In this document: positions 7,909 to 16,013 of the stretch, piece by piece
Position numbering within the stretch: position 1 is the first letter of the stretch
Layout of the letters: every line of letters begins with the position of its first letter
The notes under the pieces: model-generated
What the model saw: the letters and a program-made list of their open reading frames with translations, nothing else
The model's database searches: none
What the model was told of the DNA's origin: nothing
Made by a program: the position numbers and the translations under genes
Source: JAWLGZ01 sp041690635
Lineage (GTDB): Bacteria > Pseudomonadota > Gammaproteobacteria > Thiohalomonadales > Thiohalomonadaceae
Length of the DNA stretch: 64,000 nt
Reading direction: 5' to 3'
Assembly (NCBI GenBank): GCA_041690635.1
Contig: JAWLGZ010000001.1
Coordinates: 310,001 to 374,000, forward strand

Positions 7909-8270
7909 GCACGCCAGAGCAGCGGAAGGCGCTGCGCCGGTACTGGGAGGAACGGGAACGGGTGTTCGCCGAATACCGGGCCGCTGATGCCGCCTACGAT
8001 GCGGCGTTTGATGAATGGTGCAAGTTTCCCCGGCTCCCCCGACCAGCGCGCCCGATGATGCGCGCCGCTCCGGACTTTCCCGAGGAGTGCCGGAACATGA
8101 CTTGCGGTGCGAAGACCCGACAAGGCCATCCGTGCCGACAAACCGACCTGTACCCGAATGGTCGTTGCAAGTTCCATGGAGGCGCCAGCACGGGACCGAC
8201 TACGGCCAAGGGGAAACGCCGTTCGGCTTTGAACGGGCTCCAGCGAAAGGCGAAGCCCATGGAGCGTTGA
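7905..8270 (+). CDS. HGGxSTG-type motif protein, copy 3
   Basis: A 121-aa protein. The first about 60 residues are a charged helical extension rich in Arg, Glu and Asp (RRYWEERERVFAEYRAADAA). The motif follows at about 65-100 (NMTCGAKTRQGHPCRQTDLY, then NGRCKFHGGASTGPTTAKG) with the complete signature. The extension sets it apart from copies 1 and 2. It overlaps the membrane protein gene by four bases. Confidence 0.75.
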   Translation: MSTPEQRKALRRYWEERERVFAEYRAADAAYDAAFDEWCKFPRLPRPARPMMRAAPDFPEECRNMTCGAKTRQGHPCRQTDLYPNGRCKFHGGASTGPTTAKGKRRSALNGLQRKAKPMER

Positions 8271-8590
8271 GAGATGTTGACGTGGCGAACCCCATGGAAG
8301 GGTGAAAGAAGTCGTAACTCGTGGGGCGGCACAGAATGCTGGCAAGCGAACCCCATGGACACCTGAGAAAACCTGAGATCAAAGAGCCGTGGTGTCGCCC
8401 GAGATTACCGGCGCCGGCATGCCATGGGATGTAAAGAAACCCGATTCAATGCTGGCGAGCGGCGGGGGGTGATGAGCCATTCTGGTATGCGGGGTTTCGG
8501 ACGCAGTAGTGAAAAACGCCCCCCGCGACATTCAGAGCATACTAAAGGTTTTCCAAGCTCATCAGCCCCAGCCGCGCACGGAGGCCAAAC
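8271..8590. other. Intergenic region with GCGAA(C/G)CCCATGGA repeats
   Basis: No convincing gene. The sequence GCGAA(G/C)CCCATGGA occurs near 8251, 8284 and 8346, the first inside the end of the HGGxSTG gene. This may be a remnant duplication. The minus-strand secreted-protein gene ends at 8591. Confidence 0.4.
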
Positions 8591-8971
8591 TTACAGTAGC
8601 CGCTGAATCGTGATGCTTGCTCCAGCCGGAAGGGAACAGTTGTACGCTGGAGTACAACTGTTCACAGTCACGTTGGCCGACGAACTGGACGTAAAATTCA
8701 CAGTAAATCGCGCTGAAACCGTGCTAATAATAGTGTCCACTGTTGCGGTGCTGCCGCTAACGGGTCCAAAAAACGCCTCCCACCAACCGCCATTCTGCGC
8801 AAGCCTAGCAATGACCATGCTACCACCATCCGTCTCCCGAACCATAAAGTAGCTGTCCGGCACTGCCGACGTATACCAAACGCCGTCGTATTGACCAGCG
8901 TGGGCGCTACCTACCCAGGAAAAAACGGTGATTCCAAGGCTCAAGACCGCCTTAAGAAGTGACTTTTTCAT
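8591..8971 (-). CDS. Small secreted protein
   Basis: A 126-aa protein with a clear Sec signal peptide: KKSLLKAV, a hydrophobic core LSLGITVFSW and a cut after AHA (about residue 25). The mature part is a small beta-rich domain with paired cysteines near the C-terminus (NSCTPAYNCSL, about 105-115) that could form a disulfide. AAGGAG lies seven bases before the ATG. No family is recognised. It is divergent from another small secreted protein at 9332. Cargo of the element; function unknown. Confidence 0.7.
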   Translation of the reverse strand: MKKSLLKAVLSLGITVFSWVGSAHAGQYDGVWYTSAVPDSYFMVRETDGGSMVIARLAQNGGWWEAFFGPVSGSTATVDTIISTVSARFTVNFTSSSSANVTVNSCTPAYNCSLPAGASITIQRLL

Positions 8972-9331
8972 CTCGTTCTCCTTTTTTGTTATCTAGCAGC
9001 TCAAGACCACGCTCCCCATTGTATGGGGCCTCCGCCGTCCCTGCCAGCGAGCGGCCACCGTTGGCGGCCCGTGCTACCACCTGGCTGATGTGACAGCCTC
9101 CGCGTAGCAACCGACAGGATGACGACAACGGCCCCGCCAAGTTTCGCCCTGCCGGGGTAAGAAGGGGTGTGGTTTCGGTGACTGCCACCCCCCAAGGAAT
9201 TTGCCCACACCTCCCCCGCGTAACTAGTCAGTACCTTTCCGTAAGTGAAGGGCCGTAAAACCACGGACTGCACTAAGTTTTAGCCAGTCAAAAAAAGGGA
9301 TAAGCTCTTCGCGAAAAAAAGGAGAAACAAA
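8972..9331. other. Divergent intergenic region between two secreted-protein genes
   Basis: A 360-base region presumably holding both promoters. A small hairpin, CCCCAT-TGT-ATGGGG, lies at 9014-9028, in what would be the leader of the minus-strand gene. No coding frame is convincing. Confidence 0.45.
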
Positions 9332-9613
9332 ATGCGAAAAATAATCCTTGCCCTAGTGTGCTTTGCCGCGTCCCCTCTTGCGTTTGCTGGTCCGCTCATT
9401 GGCGAATGGTGGGTCCTTTACCCGAGCGGCCAATGGTACTACCAGACCTACGATGATATCGGGCTCAATAAATGGAACGCCTATTCGTGGGGGTTCAGCA
9501 AGCAGTACAACGACTGGGAGGAGTACCGTGATTCCTCCGGGAATAGCTACTTGGTGAAGTGGACGGCTACCGGGGACTTGGAAATAGCCATCCCGATCCC
9601 GACCATCTACTGA
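9332..9613 (+). CDS. Small secreted protein
   Basis: A 93-aa protein with signal peptide MRKIILALVCFAASPLAFAG (cut after AFA, residue about 19). The mature part is very rich in Trp and Tyr (EWWVLYPSGQWYYQTYDDIG) and predicts as a small beta domain. The AAAGGAG ribosome site is strong. No family is recognised. The divergent pair of short secreted proteins inside a mobile element suggests an exported effector or surface function, but nothing proves it. Confidence 0.68.
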   Translation: MRKIILALVCFAASPLAFAGPLIGEWWVLYPSGQWYYQTYDDIGLNKWNAYSWGFSKQYNDWEEYRDSSGNSYLVKWTATGDLEIAIPIPTIY

Positions 9614-9827
9614 CGGAGACGTTCTCTTGGTCTTAATCCGCCGTAGCGACCACGCGGTTTGCCCAGTCCGCCCGGTTTCAAACCGGACATAAACCCGCCG
9701 AGTGCGACCTGCCGCACTTCTTCAGTGCACCGACCCGGTCATCGAAGGGATTGGAATGCTGGGGATCTGGCCACCAGATAGATGGTCCCGGGGTGAGGGA
9801 TTCGCAGTTCATCCTCGGGTTGAGGGG

Positions 9828-10049
9828 CTACTTTTCCCCTTGGGACAACTTTTTTGGTTTGCGCCGTAAATAGACATCCACTGCATCCGCCCCCACCCAG
9901 ATCGGGCCATTAGCCCGGAAGTTGCTCCACTCAAAGCCTTCGTGATTTATCAGCTCGCGAACTTTTCCCGGCGTGGTACTCAATAGCTTCGCCACTGTGC
10001 TTACCGAGTAATAGCGTTTTCCTTCATGCATTATCGTATTTTTCGCCAT
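9828..10049 (-). CDS. Small DNA-binding-like protein
   Basis: A 73-aa protein. I use the ATG at 10049, which has AGGAG eight bases upstream; the longer frame lacks support. KRYYSVSTVAKLLSTTPGKV, then RELINHEGFEWSNFRANGPI and WVGADAVDVYLRRKPKK follow the MerR/excisionase pattern: helix-turn-helix, wing, C-terminal helix. It may be the excisionase partner of the integrase, although it lies at the other end of the element. Confidence 0.6.
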   Translation of the reverse strand: MAKNTIMHEGKRYYSVSTVAKLLSTTPGKVRELINHEGFEWSNFRANGPIWVGADAVDVYLRRKPKKLSQGEK

Positions 10050-10294
10050 TGGTTTATCTCCTAGGCGATGCAGTTCTTTACCGCCAGCCCCGGAACCGGA
10101 CAGAGGGCGTTTACTGAAGGGCTCTGGAGCGTTACGCAACCACGGTCCAACGATACTGAAAGCCGCCCCATGCCTTGCGGGGGTGAATGTCTCAACGAAG
10201 GTCGAGAGACCACCACTAACGCTGGGCAGAGCGCAGTTGCAAGCATCTCTTATAGGGAAAAACGCGCGTACCGCCCAGCGTACTTTCGCAAAAC

Positions 10295-10768
10295 CTAGTT
10301 TGTCACGAGCTGCATCCGGCGTTCTTTTATCAGCCCCATTGCATCTGCTGCGGGAACTTCATCCATGAAGAAAACCGTTCCTGAGAAAGATTGCTCAGGA
10401 GCCAATCGGTAAAAATAAAGCTGCTCCGGCGCAAGATTCACTTCATTCCCCGGCGACTGGTCAAACATGGAGAAGGTCATAGGGATGCTCCTCAGTTCAT
10501 AGAGGCCGGGCTCAACGTCCATTCTGGCGAAGGTGTTTAGCTTGAGGAGGAGGGTGTCGGCAAAACCACCTTCTTCTCGCGGCAGTTTAGTAATCGTTAC
10601 CCCCAAGTCCATGGTTGGGTATGCCCGCATATCCCGTATCACATACACACTGGCCATACCTGGGGTCGGCTGGTAGGTTTCTGCTCGCTGAATGCGGGCC
10701 GGGTCCGTTTCGATGCTGGCGCAACCGGCCAACAGATAGAAGAGCACTGCAACAATCGGCATTCGCAT
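10295..10768 (-). CDS. Lipoprotein, DUF2846-like
   Basis: A 157-aa protein with a lipobox (LLAGC, Cys about 16) directly after a short signal helix, so it is probably anchored in a membrane. The mature part starts MASVYVIRD... and includes GLYELRSIPM and a beta-rich body, in the style of DUF2846 lipoproteins, which share 'a.vyVyR....'. Function unknown. It is the last gene before the second attachment site. Confidence 0.62.
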   Translation of the reverse strand: MRMPIVAVLFYLLAGCASIETDPARIQRAETYQPTPGMASVYVIRDMRAYPTMDLGVTITKLPREEGGFADTLLLKLNTFARMDVEPGLYELRSIPMTFSMFDQSPGNEVNLAPEQLYFYRLAPEQSFSGTVFFMDEVPAADAMGLIKERRMQLVTN

Positions 10769-11176
10769 TTATTTTCTCCTTTGCCGCGATATATGGGTTC
10801 CGCATCCATTGGCGAGCTTACCGACTTTCAGCGTGGATGGAAAAATTCCGGAGCAAGCAAGGGGAAGGCGAAAACCTGGAGGTATTGGCTTCTACCCCAG
10901 ACCATCAAGCCGCCGCCAACCCCCGGAACCGGGCAGGGAGGGTATGGCCACAACTCAATGTCGGTCGTTCGTTGTCCGGCAGACTTCCCGCCCCTCAATG
11001 AACGGTTCGGGACCAGTGTATGGGGGGCCGTATGGGGCTGCTATGGTCCACTGGTGGTCCATTCGGCCATAATGTCTGGCAACCCACGACAACAGACCAC
11101 CGTACCGGCTCGGCACCAAACCATTGAAATGATTGTTGCCGATTGCCGTAAACCGTTGTCATGATTAGCTTTTTAG
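10769..11176. other. Non-coding end of the first element
   Basis: About 400 bases between the lipoprotein gene and the attachment repeat. No coding frame has a ribosome site I would trust. A CCCGGAACCGG(A/G)CAG sequence at about 10923 also occurs at about 10086, which may be an internal recognition site of the element. Nothing else is seen. Confidence 0.4.
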
Positions 11177-11234
11177 AGACTCAAAATCTGCCGGTGGTAA
11201 CACCGTGTCGGTTCGACTCCGACCCTCGGCACCA
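11177..11234 (+). repeat. Attachment site: second copy of tRNA-Leu 3' end
   Basis: Fifty-eight bases from AGACTCAAAATCTGCC to GGCACCA match the tRNA-Leu 3' part with three substitutions (GGTGAC/GGTAAC, ACCATG/ACCGTG, TTCGATT/TTCGACT). It is identical over the shared length to the third copy at 34344-34399. The 5' half of the tRNA is absent. It marks the right end of the first element and the left end of the second. Confidence 0.9.
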
Positions 11235-11380
11235 TTTGCAATCAGCTAGTTGCACAAATCCCCCTCTACAAAGCAATCAGCCATACGGTCTCGTGGGACA
11301 CTCATGGGACACTCCGGTGTGAAAAGCCTGCGAACCACCAACTACGTGCTTGACCGTCCCTGTTTTATGTTGGAACGAAA

Positions 11381-12256
11381 ATGACAGAACCCGTAGCGAA
11401 CATTGTTGAATTGGTGACGCTGGCACCTGGCCGCAGCGTCTATGTCCGGGATAACGGCCGTTTCGGCGGTCGGGAGGATCCGCTGGGATCATCCCTTGCG
11501 GATACCGGCGCCGCCGGCGCGGTGTCACCGGCGATCGCCCGCGGGCTGCTGGGAGGCGCTATCTGGTGTGGCCGCACGGACGGTCTGCGCGCCGGCGAGC
11601 CCTTGGTCGAACGCCCGCTCAGCCTGCTGCAGCACGTCTGGTCGCTGTGCGGCAACTACCTCACGACCCATGCGAGCCCCGGCATCCTGCGCCGTGGCGC
11701 CCAGCGGCTGCGGCAGCAGGGCCGGGACGACATGGCCGACTTTCTTGACCAGAAGGCGCGGGAGGAGACCGGACATGACGAGCTGGCGCTGCGTGACCTG
11801 ACGGCGCTGGGGCTACCGGCGGAACAGCTTGTCGCGGCGATCAGCCCGACCAAGGGGCACGAACTGCTGGCCTTTGCCCGCACCTGTGTCGAGGGTCCCG
11901 AGCCCCTCGCCGTGCTCGGCTACACCTATGCGCTGGAGCGGCCCACCCTGGCCATCGGCCGGGCCCAGGTGGACGCGATCCAGGCACTCTGCCCACCCGG
12001 TACCGACGCGACCCGCTGCATGCGGGTGCACAGCGCCATCGGCGCCGATGCCGAGCATGTCGAGGAACAAGTCGAGCGAATTGCCGGCCTGCCCTTCCGT
12101 GACCGCAGCCTGATTGCCCGCGCCACCTATGAAACCACCCGGTTGGTGTGGCGCATCGCCGATGAGGATCAGCCGTCGGATGCGGAGATCCTGGGCATGC
12201 TCGAAGGGGCGGTGGGTGCGCTCCCGGCGCCGTTCCAGCGGACCACCCCCGCCTGA
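11381..12256 (+). CDS. Heme-oxygenase-like putative di-iron enzyme, copy 1 (candidate RiPP maturase)
   Basis: A 291-aa all-helical protein of the heme-oxygenase-like / iron-containing redox enzyme kind. Candidate metal ligands are in the family order: EETGH (E128, E129, H132), the Glu of GYTYALER (E186) and HSAIGADAEH (H217, D223, H226). The last motif is two residues longer than the usual HxxxDxxH, so the di-iron assignment is an inference. It is not a heme oxygenase sequence itself. It is convergent with the NHLP precursor genes, and no other modifying enzyme is in the cluster. Copy 2 at 14670 differs at about 18 residues, none of them the proposed ligands. Confidence 0.75.
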   Translation: MTEPVANIVELVTLAPGRSVYVRDNGRFGGREDPLGSSLADTGAAGAVSPAIARGLLGGAIWCGRTDGLRAGEPLVERPLSLLQHVWSLCGNYLTTHASPGILRRGAQRLRQQGRDDMADFLDQKAREETGHDELALRDLTALGLPAEQLVAAISPTKGHELLAFARTCVEGPEPLAVLGYTYALERPTLAIGRAQVDAIQALCPPGTDATRCMRVHSAIGADAEHVEEQVERIAGLPFRDRSLIARATYETTRLVWRIADEDQPSDAEILGMLEGAVGALPAPFQRTTPA

Positions 12257-12280
12257 CTTGGTGACCGGGCCGGCTGCCTT

Positions 12281-12564
12281 TTACCAGGCGTTTCTCCACC
12301 CCATCCATTCAATCCCCCCGCCGGCAACGCCGTCGAGCTCGTCATCGCTCAGCTCGCCCTCCGTCGGCGGCACCGGCAGCACCAGGTGGACGGTATCGGC
12401 GGTGTTCTCCACCACCTTCAGGTTCACCCCCTCCATGCCCGCCGGCGGTTCAATGCCGAGGCCGGCGAGTACCGCCCCGGGGTTTTCGATCAGCTGCTTC
12501 TTGAACTCGGCATCGCTCCACGCTTCTGCATTACCTGATTGAGCGCTTCTGATACATCGGTCAT
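12281..12564 (-). pseudogene. NHLP-type RiPP precursor, frameshifted
   Basis: A precursor of the family described for the intact copies, with leader AWSDAEFKKQLIENP..., VKVVENTADTVHLVLP-like and ELSDDELDGVAGG parts and a short core GIEWMGWRNAW. The normal start (ATG at 12564, MTDVSEALNQVMQ) is out of frame with the rest: near 12522 the sequence is CACGCTTCTGC where all paralogues have CACGCCTTCTGC, a one-base loss. Unless this is a sequencing error, the gene is dead. Its core is nearly the same as that of the also broken precursor at 15570-15857. Confidence 0.8.
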
Positions 12565-12714
12565 TGTTTTTCTCTTCCAGATTTATCGATTTGTGCTGCT
12601 CCGAGTCACCACCACCCGCAACCACGTGTTTGCGGGAGGGAACGACTGGAGCGGATTAGTGGGCAGGCTGAGCGCGGCTTGAGCGCCACACTCGGCCTGT
12701 GAGGAAGTGCGGTG

Positions 12715-13035
12715 CTATAAGAGGTGACGGAGAAACCTATTCTGCCCCGCCACCAACCTTGCTGCCATTGCAACGCCGTCGACTCCTCCCGCAACACCGT
12801 CGAGCTCATCATCGCTCAACTCATCTTCCGTCGGCGGCGGCGCCGGCAGCACCAAGTGAACGGTATCGGCGGTGTTCTCCACCACTTTCAGGTTCACCCC
12901 TTCGAGGCCGGCCGGCAGTTCGACGCCGAGGCCGGCGAGGGTCTCCCGGGGATTTTCCATCAACTGCTTTTTGAATTCTGCATCGCTCCACGCCTTCTGC
13001 ATCACCTGATTGAGCGCTTCTGACATGTCCGTCAT
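12715..13035 (-). CDS. NHLP-type RiPP precursor
   Basis: A 106-aa precursor. The leader has the nitrile-hydratase-alpha-like (NHLP) signature: AWSDAEFKKQLMENPRETLA, then VVENTADTVHLVLPAPP, then DELSDDELDGVAGG. Cleavage is expected after GG by the C39 peptidase of the ABC transporter at 21379. The predicted core is about 22 residues, starting VDGVAMAARLVAGQ and ending FLRHLL, with no Cys. A plain ribosome site (AGAAGAAAG) precedes ATG 13035. Confidence 0.85.
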   Translation of the reverse strand: MTDMSEALNQVMQKAWSDAEFKKQLMENPRETLAGLGVELPAGLEGVNLKVVENTADTVHLVLPAPPPTEDELSDDELDGVAGGVDGVAMAARLVAGQNRFLRHLL

Positions 13036-13128
13036 CGTCTTTCTTCTCCGGATTTATCGAGTATTGAACGAACAAGCGCTCAAAGATTGATGGAACGCTT
13101 GGCCATCACGGTTACAGACTCTACCTCC

Positions 13129-13176
13129 CTACTCCAGGTACTCAAAGCGTTGCGGACCACGTTGAGCACGATCCTT
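13129..13176 (-). pseudogene. 3' remnant of the cluster's binding-protein lipoprotein gene
   Basis: The stop codon and last about 15 codons of the lipoprotein gene at 17308 (VLNVVR...FEYLE end) are repeated here, abutting the next precursor gene. The about 65 bases before it (13065-13128), with AGCGCTCAAAGATTGATGGA, also match 17245-17307. This is a duplication scar that shows the precursor block was copied together with the end of the lipoprotein gene. Confidence 0.8.
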
Positions 13177-13515
13177 TTAATCGTCTAGCGTGAACCCGCT
13201 GACAATAGTCGGCTTCGGAGCAGAAGTATAAGGAGAAGGAGGACGTGGAATCGCCCTACTTGGAATCGGCCTAACACCCCCGGCTACCTTGTCCAAGTCG
13301 TCGTCCGACAAGTCGGTCGGCTTGGCCGGAATGACCAGATGAAACACGGACTCGGTATTTTCCACCACCTTGACCGTCAGGTCGGCGGGCAACTCCACAC
13401 CTTCCGCCTTCAGCATCGCCATCGTGTCGGCCAATAGTTTCTGCTTGAAGTCTTCATCCGCCCAGCACTTGGCGATCAGTTGACCGATTTGCTTGCTTTG
13501 CTCTTGTTGGTTCAT
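13177..13515 (-). CDS. NHLP-type RiPP precursor, second leader subtype
   Basis: A 112-aa precursor starting at ATG 13515 with AAGGAG upstream. The leader differs from the main group (QIGQLIAKCWADEDFKQKLL, VKVVENTESVFHLVIPAKP, DLSDDDLDKVAGG) but keeps every NHLP landmark, including GG. The core of about 32 residues is Pro-rich (starts VRPIPSRAIPRPPSP, ends VSGFTLDD). It has no Cys. Only the next gene shares this leader subtype. Confidence 0.85.
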   Translation of the reverse strand: MNQQEQSKQIGQLIAKCWADEDFKQKLLADTMAMLKAEGVELPADLTVKVVENTESVFHLVIPAKPTDLSDDDLDKVAGGVRPIPSRAIPRPPSPYTSAPKPTIVSGFTLDD

Positions 13516-13551
13516 GGTGGCTCTCCTTTTTTGAGTGAAAAATGTCGACAC

Positions 13552-13740
13552 TGTAACGGGACGGCATAATTCTTGTTTTCCCCCGAATTTAATTCACCCG
13601 ATTTTACGGGGAAATGTCACTGCCGCTCGTCATATGAGAGACCACTTACTCATTTTAACTAATCCAAATAAGCCTTGCATTCTTGCGCCACAATGCAACT
13701 CAATCAGCACCCCAAAATAACATGCATTCACTTATAAATA
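13552..13740. other. AT-rich spacer between the two divergent-subtype precursors
   Basis: A clearly AT-richer stretch (for example AATTTAATTCACCCGATTTT, and CATTCACTTATAAATATCAT at its end) than any neighbour. It continues into the Tyr/Asp/Asn-rich core of the 13728 gene. It suggests separate, recent acquisition of this pair. No RNA gene or ORF is seen. Confidence 0.5.
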
Positions 13741-14063
13741 TCATAATAATGATTGTAATCATCAAAAACCTTACCTAAAAAATCAAGATAATTAAGATGA
13801 TTATCCATTCGTGGCCCCGCCCACCCGCCGGCCACCTTGTCCAAGTCGTCGTCCGACAAGTCGGTCGGCTTGGCCGGAATGACTAGGTGAAACACAGAGT
13901 CGGTATTCTCCAGCGCCTTGACCGTCAGACCGGCGGGCAACTCCGCCCCCTCCTCTTTCAGCGTCGCCATCGTGTCGGACAATAGCTTCTGCTTGAAGCC
14001 TTCATCCGCCCAGCACTTGGCGATCAGTTGACCTATTTTATTGCCTTGCTCTTCTTGGGTCAT
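13728..14063 (-). CDS. NHLP-type RiPP precursor, second leader subtype
   Basis: A 111-aa precursor paired with the 13177 gene: the same leader subtype (KIGQLIAKCWADEGFKQKLL, VFHLVIPAKPTDLSDDDLDK, VAGG) and the same start context. The core of about 31 residues is unusually rich in Tyr, Asp and Asn (starts WAGPRMDNHLNYLDF, ends DDYNHYYDIYK). Its codons are AT-rich compared with the leader, as if the core had been brought in from elsewhere. Confidence 0.85.
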   Translation of the reverse strand: MTQEEQGNKIGQLIAKCWADEGFKQKLLSDTMATLKEEGAELPAGLTVKALENTDSVFHLVIPAKPTDLSDDDLDKVAGGWAGPRMDNHLNYLDFLGKVFDDYNHYYDIYK

Positions 14064-14348
14064 GGTGCTTCCCCTTCGTTTGCGGGCGTTGCGGTTATTC
14101 TATGAATTCAGGGGCTCTTAATGTATTCCCATTTTTCACAAGCCGGAACTGGCTTCTTTCAGGCTCCGCTCTCTCCTCCTCAAGTGACGCAAGAGATTGC
14201 CCCCGGGCGGCAACACCGGAACGAAGCCCACTCGCCGAGCAGGAAACCGGAGCCCGAGAACCGGTTTTCATCAACAATTTGGTTAGAGAGCGCCGGGGGA
14301 GCTCATAATCACCCTGGCCACGCGTTCACGACGCGCCTGCAATCTCCC

Positions 14349-14421
14349 CTACTCCAGGTACTCGAAGCGGCCGTCGCGGACCACGTTGAGCACGATCCTC
14401 TTTTCGCTCAGCTCCCCATGC
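14349..14421 (-). pseudogene. Second 3' remnant of the binding-protein lipoprotein gene
   Basis: The last about 24 codons of the 17308 lipoprotein gene (HGELSEKRIVLNVVRDGRFE then YLE and stop) recur here with no upstream part. It lies just left of the second HO-like enzyme gene and marks the junction of another duplicated unit. Confidence 0.8.
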
Positions 14422-14669
14422 CCGTCCCGCAACGAACCGGGCTGCGGCCTCGGCGTCCAGATAGAACTCCCTGAACCGCATAACCCGGATATGACATGAT
14501 TCCGCAACCGTCGGTACTTGGACCACGGGAGATGGTCAAGCTCTGGAGCAGACCGCCAACGGTGGCCTGCGGATTGTTGGATGGTAAAGTGGACCGCAGC
14601 ACCGGGTGATTCCACCCGTCGGAAAGCCGCCTCGGTCCGCACCTGCTATTTGCGCTGGAAGAATAATAA

Positions 14670-15545
14670 ATGAAAGAACCCGTAGCGAACATTGTTGAAT
14701 TGGTGACGCTGGCACCTGGCCGCAGCGTCTATGTCCGGGATAACGGCCGTTTCGGCGGTCGGGAGGATCCTCTGGGATCGCCCCTTGCGGATACTGGCGC
14801 TACCGGCGCGGTGTCACCGGCGATCGCCCGCGGGCTGCTGGGAGGCGCTATCTGGTGTGGCCGCACGGACGGTCTGCGCGCCGGCGAGCCCTTGGTCGAA
14901 CGCCCGCTCAGCCTGCTGCAGCACGTCTGGTCGCTGTGCGGCAACTACCTCACGACCCATGCGAGCCCCGGCATCCTGCGCCGTGGCGCCGAGCGTCTGC
15001 GGGAGCAGGACCGCGATGATATGGCCGACTTTCTGGATCAGAAGGCGCGGGAGGAGACCGGACATGACGAACTGGCGCTGCGCGACCTGACGGCGCTGGG
15101 GCTACCGGCGGAACGGCTTGTCGCGGCGATCAGCCCGACCAAGGGGCGCGAACTGTTGGCCTTTGCCCGGGCCTGTGTCGAGGGTCCCGAGCCCCTCGCC
15201 GTGCTCGGCTACACCTATGCGCTGGAGCGGCCCACCCTGGCCATCGGTCGGGCCCAGGTGGACGCGGTCCAGGCGCTCTGCCCGCCCGGTACCGACGCGA
15301 CCCGCTGCATGCGGGTGCACAGCGCCATCGGCGCCGATGCCGACCATGTCAAGGAACAAGTCGAGCGAATTGCCCGCCTGCCCTTCCGCGACCGCAGCCT
15401 GATTGCCCGCGCCACCTATGAAACCACCCGGTTGGTGTGGCGCATCGCCGACGAGAATCAGCCGTCGGATGCGGATATCCTGGGGATGCTCGAAGCGGCG
15501 GTGGGTGCGCTGCCGGCGCCGCTCCAGCGGACCACCGCCGCCTGA
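14670..15545 (+). CDS. Heme-oxygenase-like putative di-iron enzyme, copy 2
   Basis: A 291-aa near-identical paralogue of the 11381 gene. All proposed ligands are kept: EETGH (128-132), E186 and HSAIGADADH (217-226). Most differences are conservative (for example Q108E, H160R, T168A, G236R). The two genes share their start context only from the ATG, so their promoters differ. Like copy 1 it converges on a precursor with a GIEW-type core. That repeated pairing supports a substrate-enzyme link. Both copies look intact. Confidence 0.75.
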   Translation: MKEPVANIVELVTLAPGRSVYVRDNGRFGGREDPLGSPLADTGATGAVSPAIARGLLGGAIWCGRTDGLRAGEPLVERPLSLLQHVWSLCGNYLTTHASPGILRRGAERLREQDRDDMADFLDQKAREETGHDELALRDLTALGLPAERLVAAISPTKGRELLAFARACVEGPEPLAVLGYTYALERPTLAIGRAQVDAVQALCPPGTDATRCMRVHSAIGADADHVKEQVERIARLPFRDRSLIARATYETTRLVWRIADENQPSDADILGMLEAAVGALPAPLQRTTAA

Positions 15546-15569
15546 TTCGCTGACCGGGCCGGCTGCCTT

Positions 15570-15857
15570 TTACCAGGCGTTTCTCCACCCGAGCCATTCA
15601 ATCCCTCCGCCGGCAACGCCATCGAGCTCATCATCGCTCAGCTCACCCTCCGTCGGCGGCGGCGCAGGCAGCACGAGGTGGAGGGTGTCGGCGGTGTTCT
15701 CCACCACCTTCAGGTTGACCCCTGCCAGGTGCGCCGGCAGTTCAACGCCGAGTGCGGCGAAGGCCTCACGGGGGTTTTCGATCAACTGCTGCTTGAACTC
15801 GGCATCGCTCCACGCCTTCTGCATCACCTGATAGAGCGCTTATGCCATGTCCGTCAT
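15570..15857 (-). pseudogene. NHLP-type RiPP precursor with nonsense mutation
   Basis: The paralogue of the 12281 precursor, beside the second HO-like gene; its core is GIEWLGWRNAW. From the normal start (ATG 15857) it reads MTDMA then TAA (codon 6; bases 15840-15842) where intact paralogues have GAA. Re-initiation at GTG/ATG about seven codons later could still yield a shortened leader starting MMQKAWSD, which keeps the conserved NHLP part. So it is either dead or made with a clipped leader. Confidence 0.75.
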
Positions 15858-15960
15858 TGTCTTTATTCTCCGGATTTGTCGATTGGTGCTGCTCCGAGTC
15901 GCCATCACTGAAGTTAGGTGTTTGTGTAAAGGCGGCTGGGAGCGGGATTGGCGGGAAACC

Positions 15961-15988
15961 GAACGCGGCCTAAGCAAGCACCGCGTTC
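15961..15988 (-). promoter_or_regulatory. Conserved hairpin in precursor spacer, copy 1
   Basis: GAACGCGG and CCGCGTTC form a perfect 8-bp inverted repeat around a 12-base loop. It lies shortly after the stop of the 16014 precursor and before the next gene on the minus strand. There is no T-run, so a transcript-stabilising or attenuating hairpin is likelier than a terminator. Confidence 0.5.
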
Positions 15989-16013
15989 ACCGGCAGGAAT
16001 AACCGCTCTTAGA

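Noticed and set aside
11177..11234. A second tRNA-Leu gene
   Set aside because: Only the part from the anticodon loop to CCA is present; the D-arm and 5' acceptor strand are missing. The same holds for 34344-34399.
12281..12625. The 114-codon open frame that extends the broken precursor with an alternative start
   Set aside because: Its first about 35 codons are out-of-frame leader sequence; the paralogues show that the true start is the ATG at 12564 with a one-base loss.
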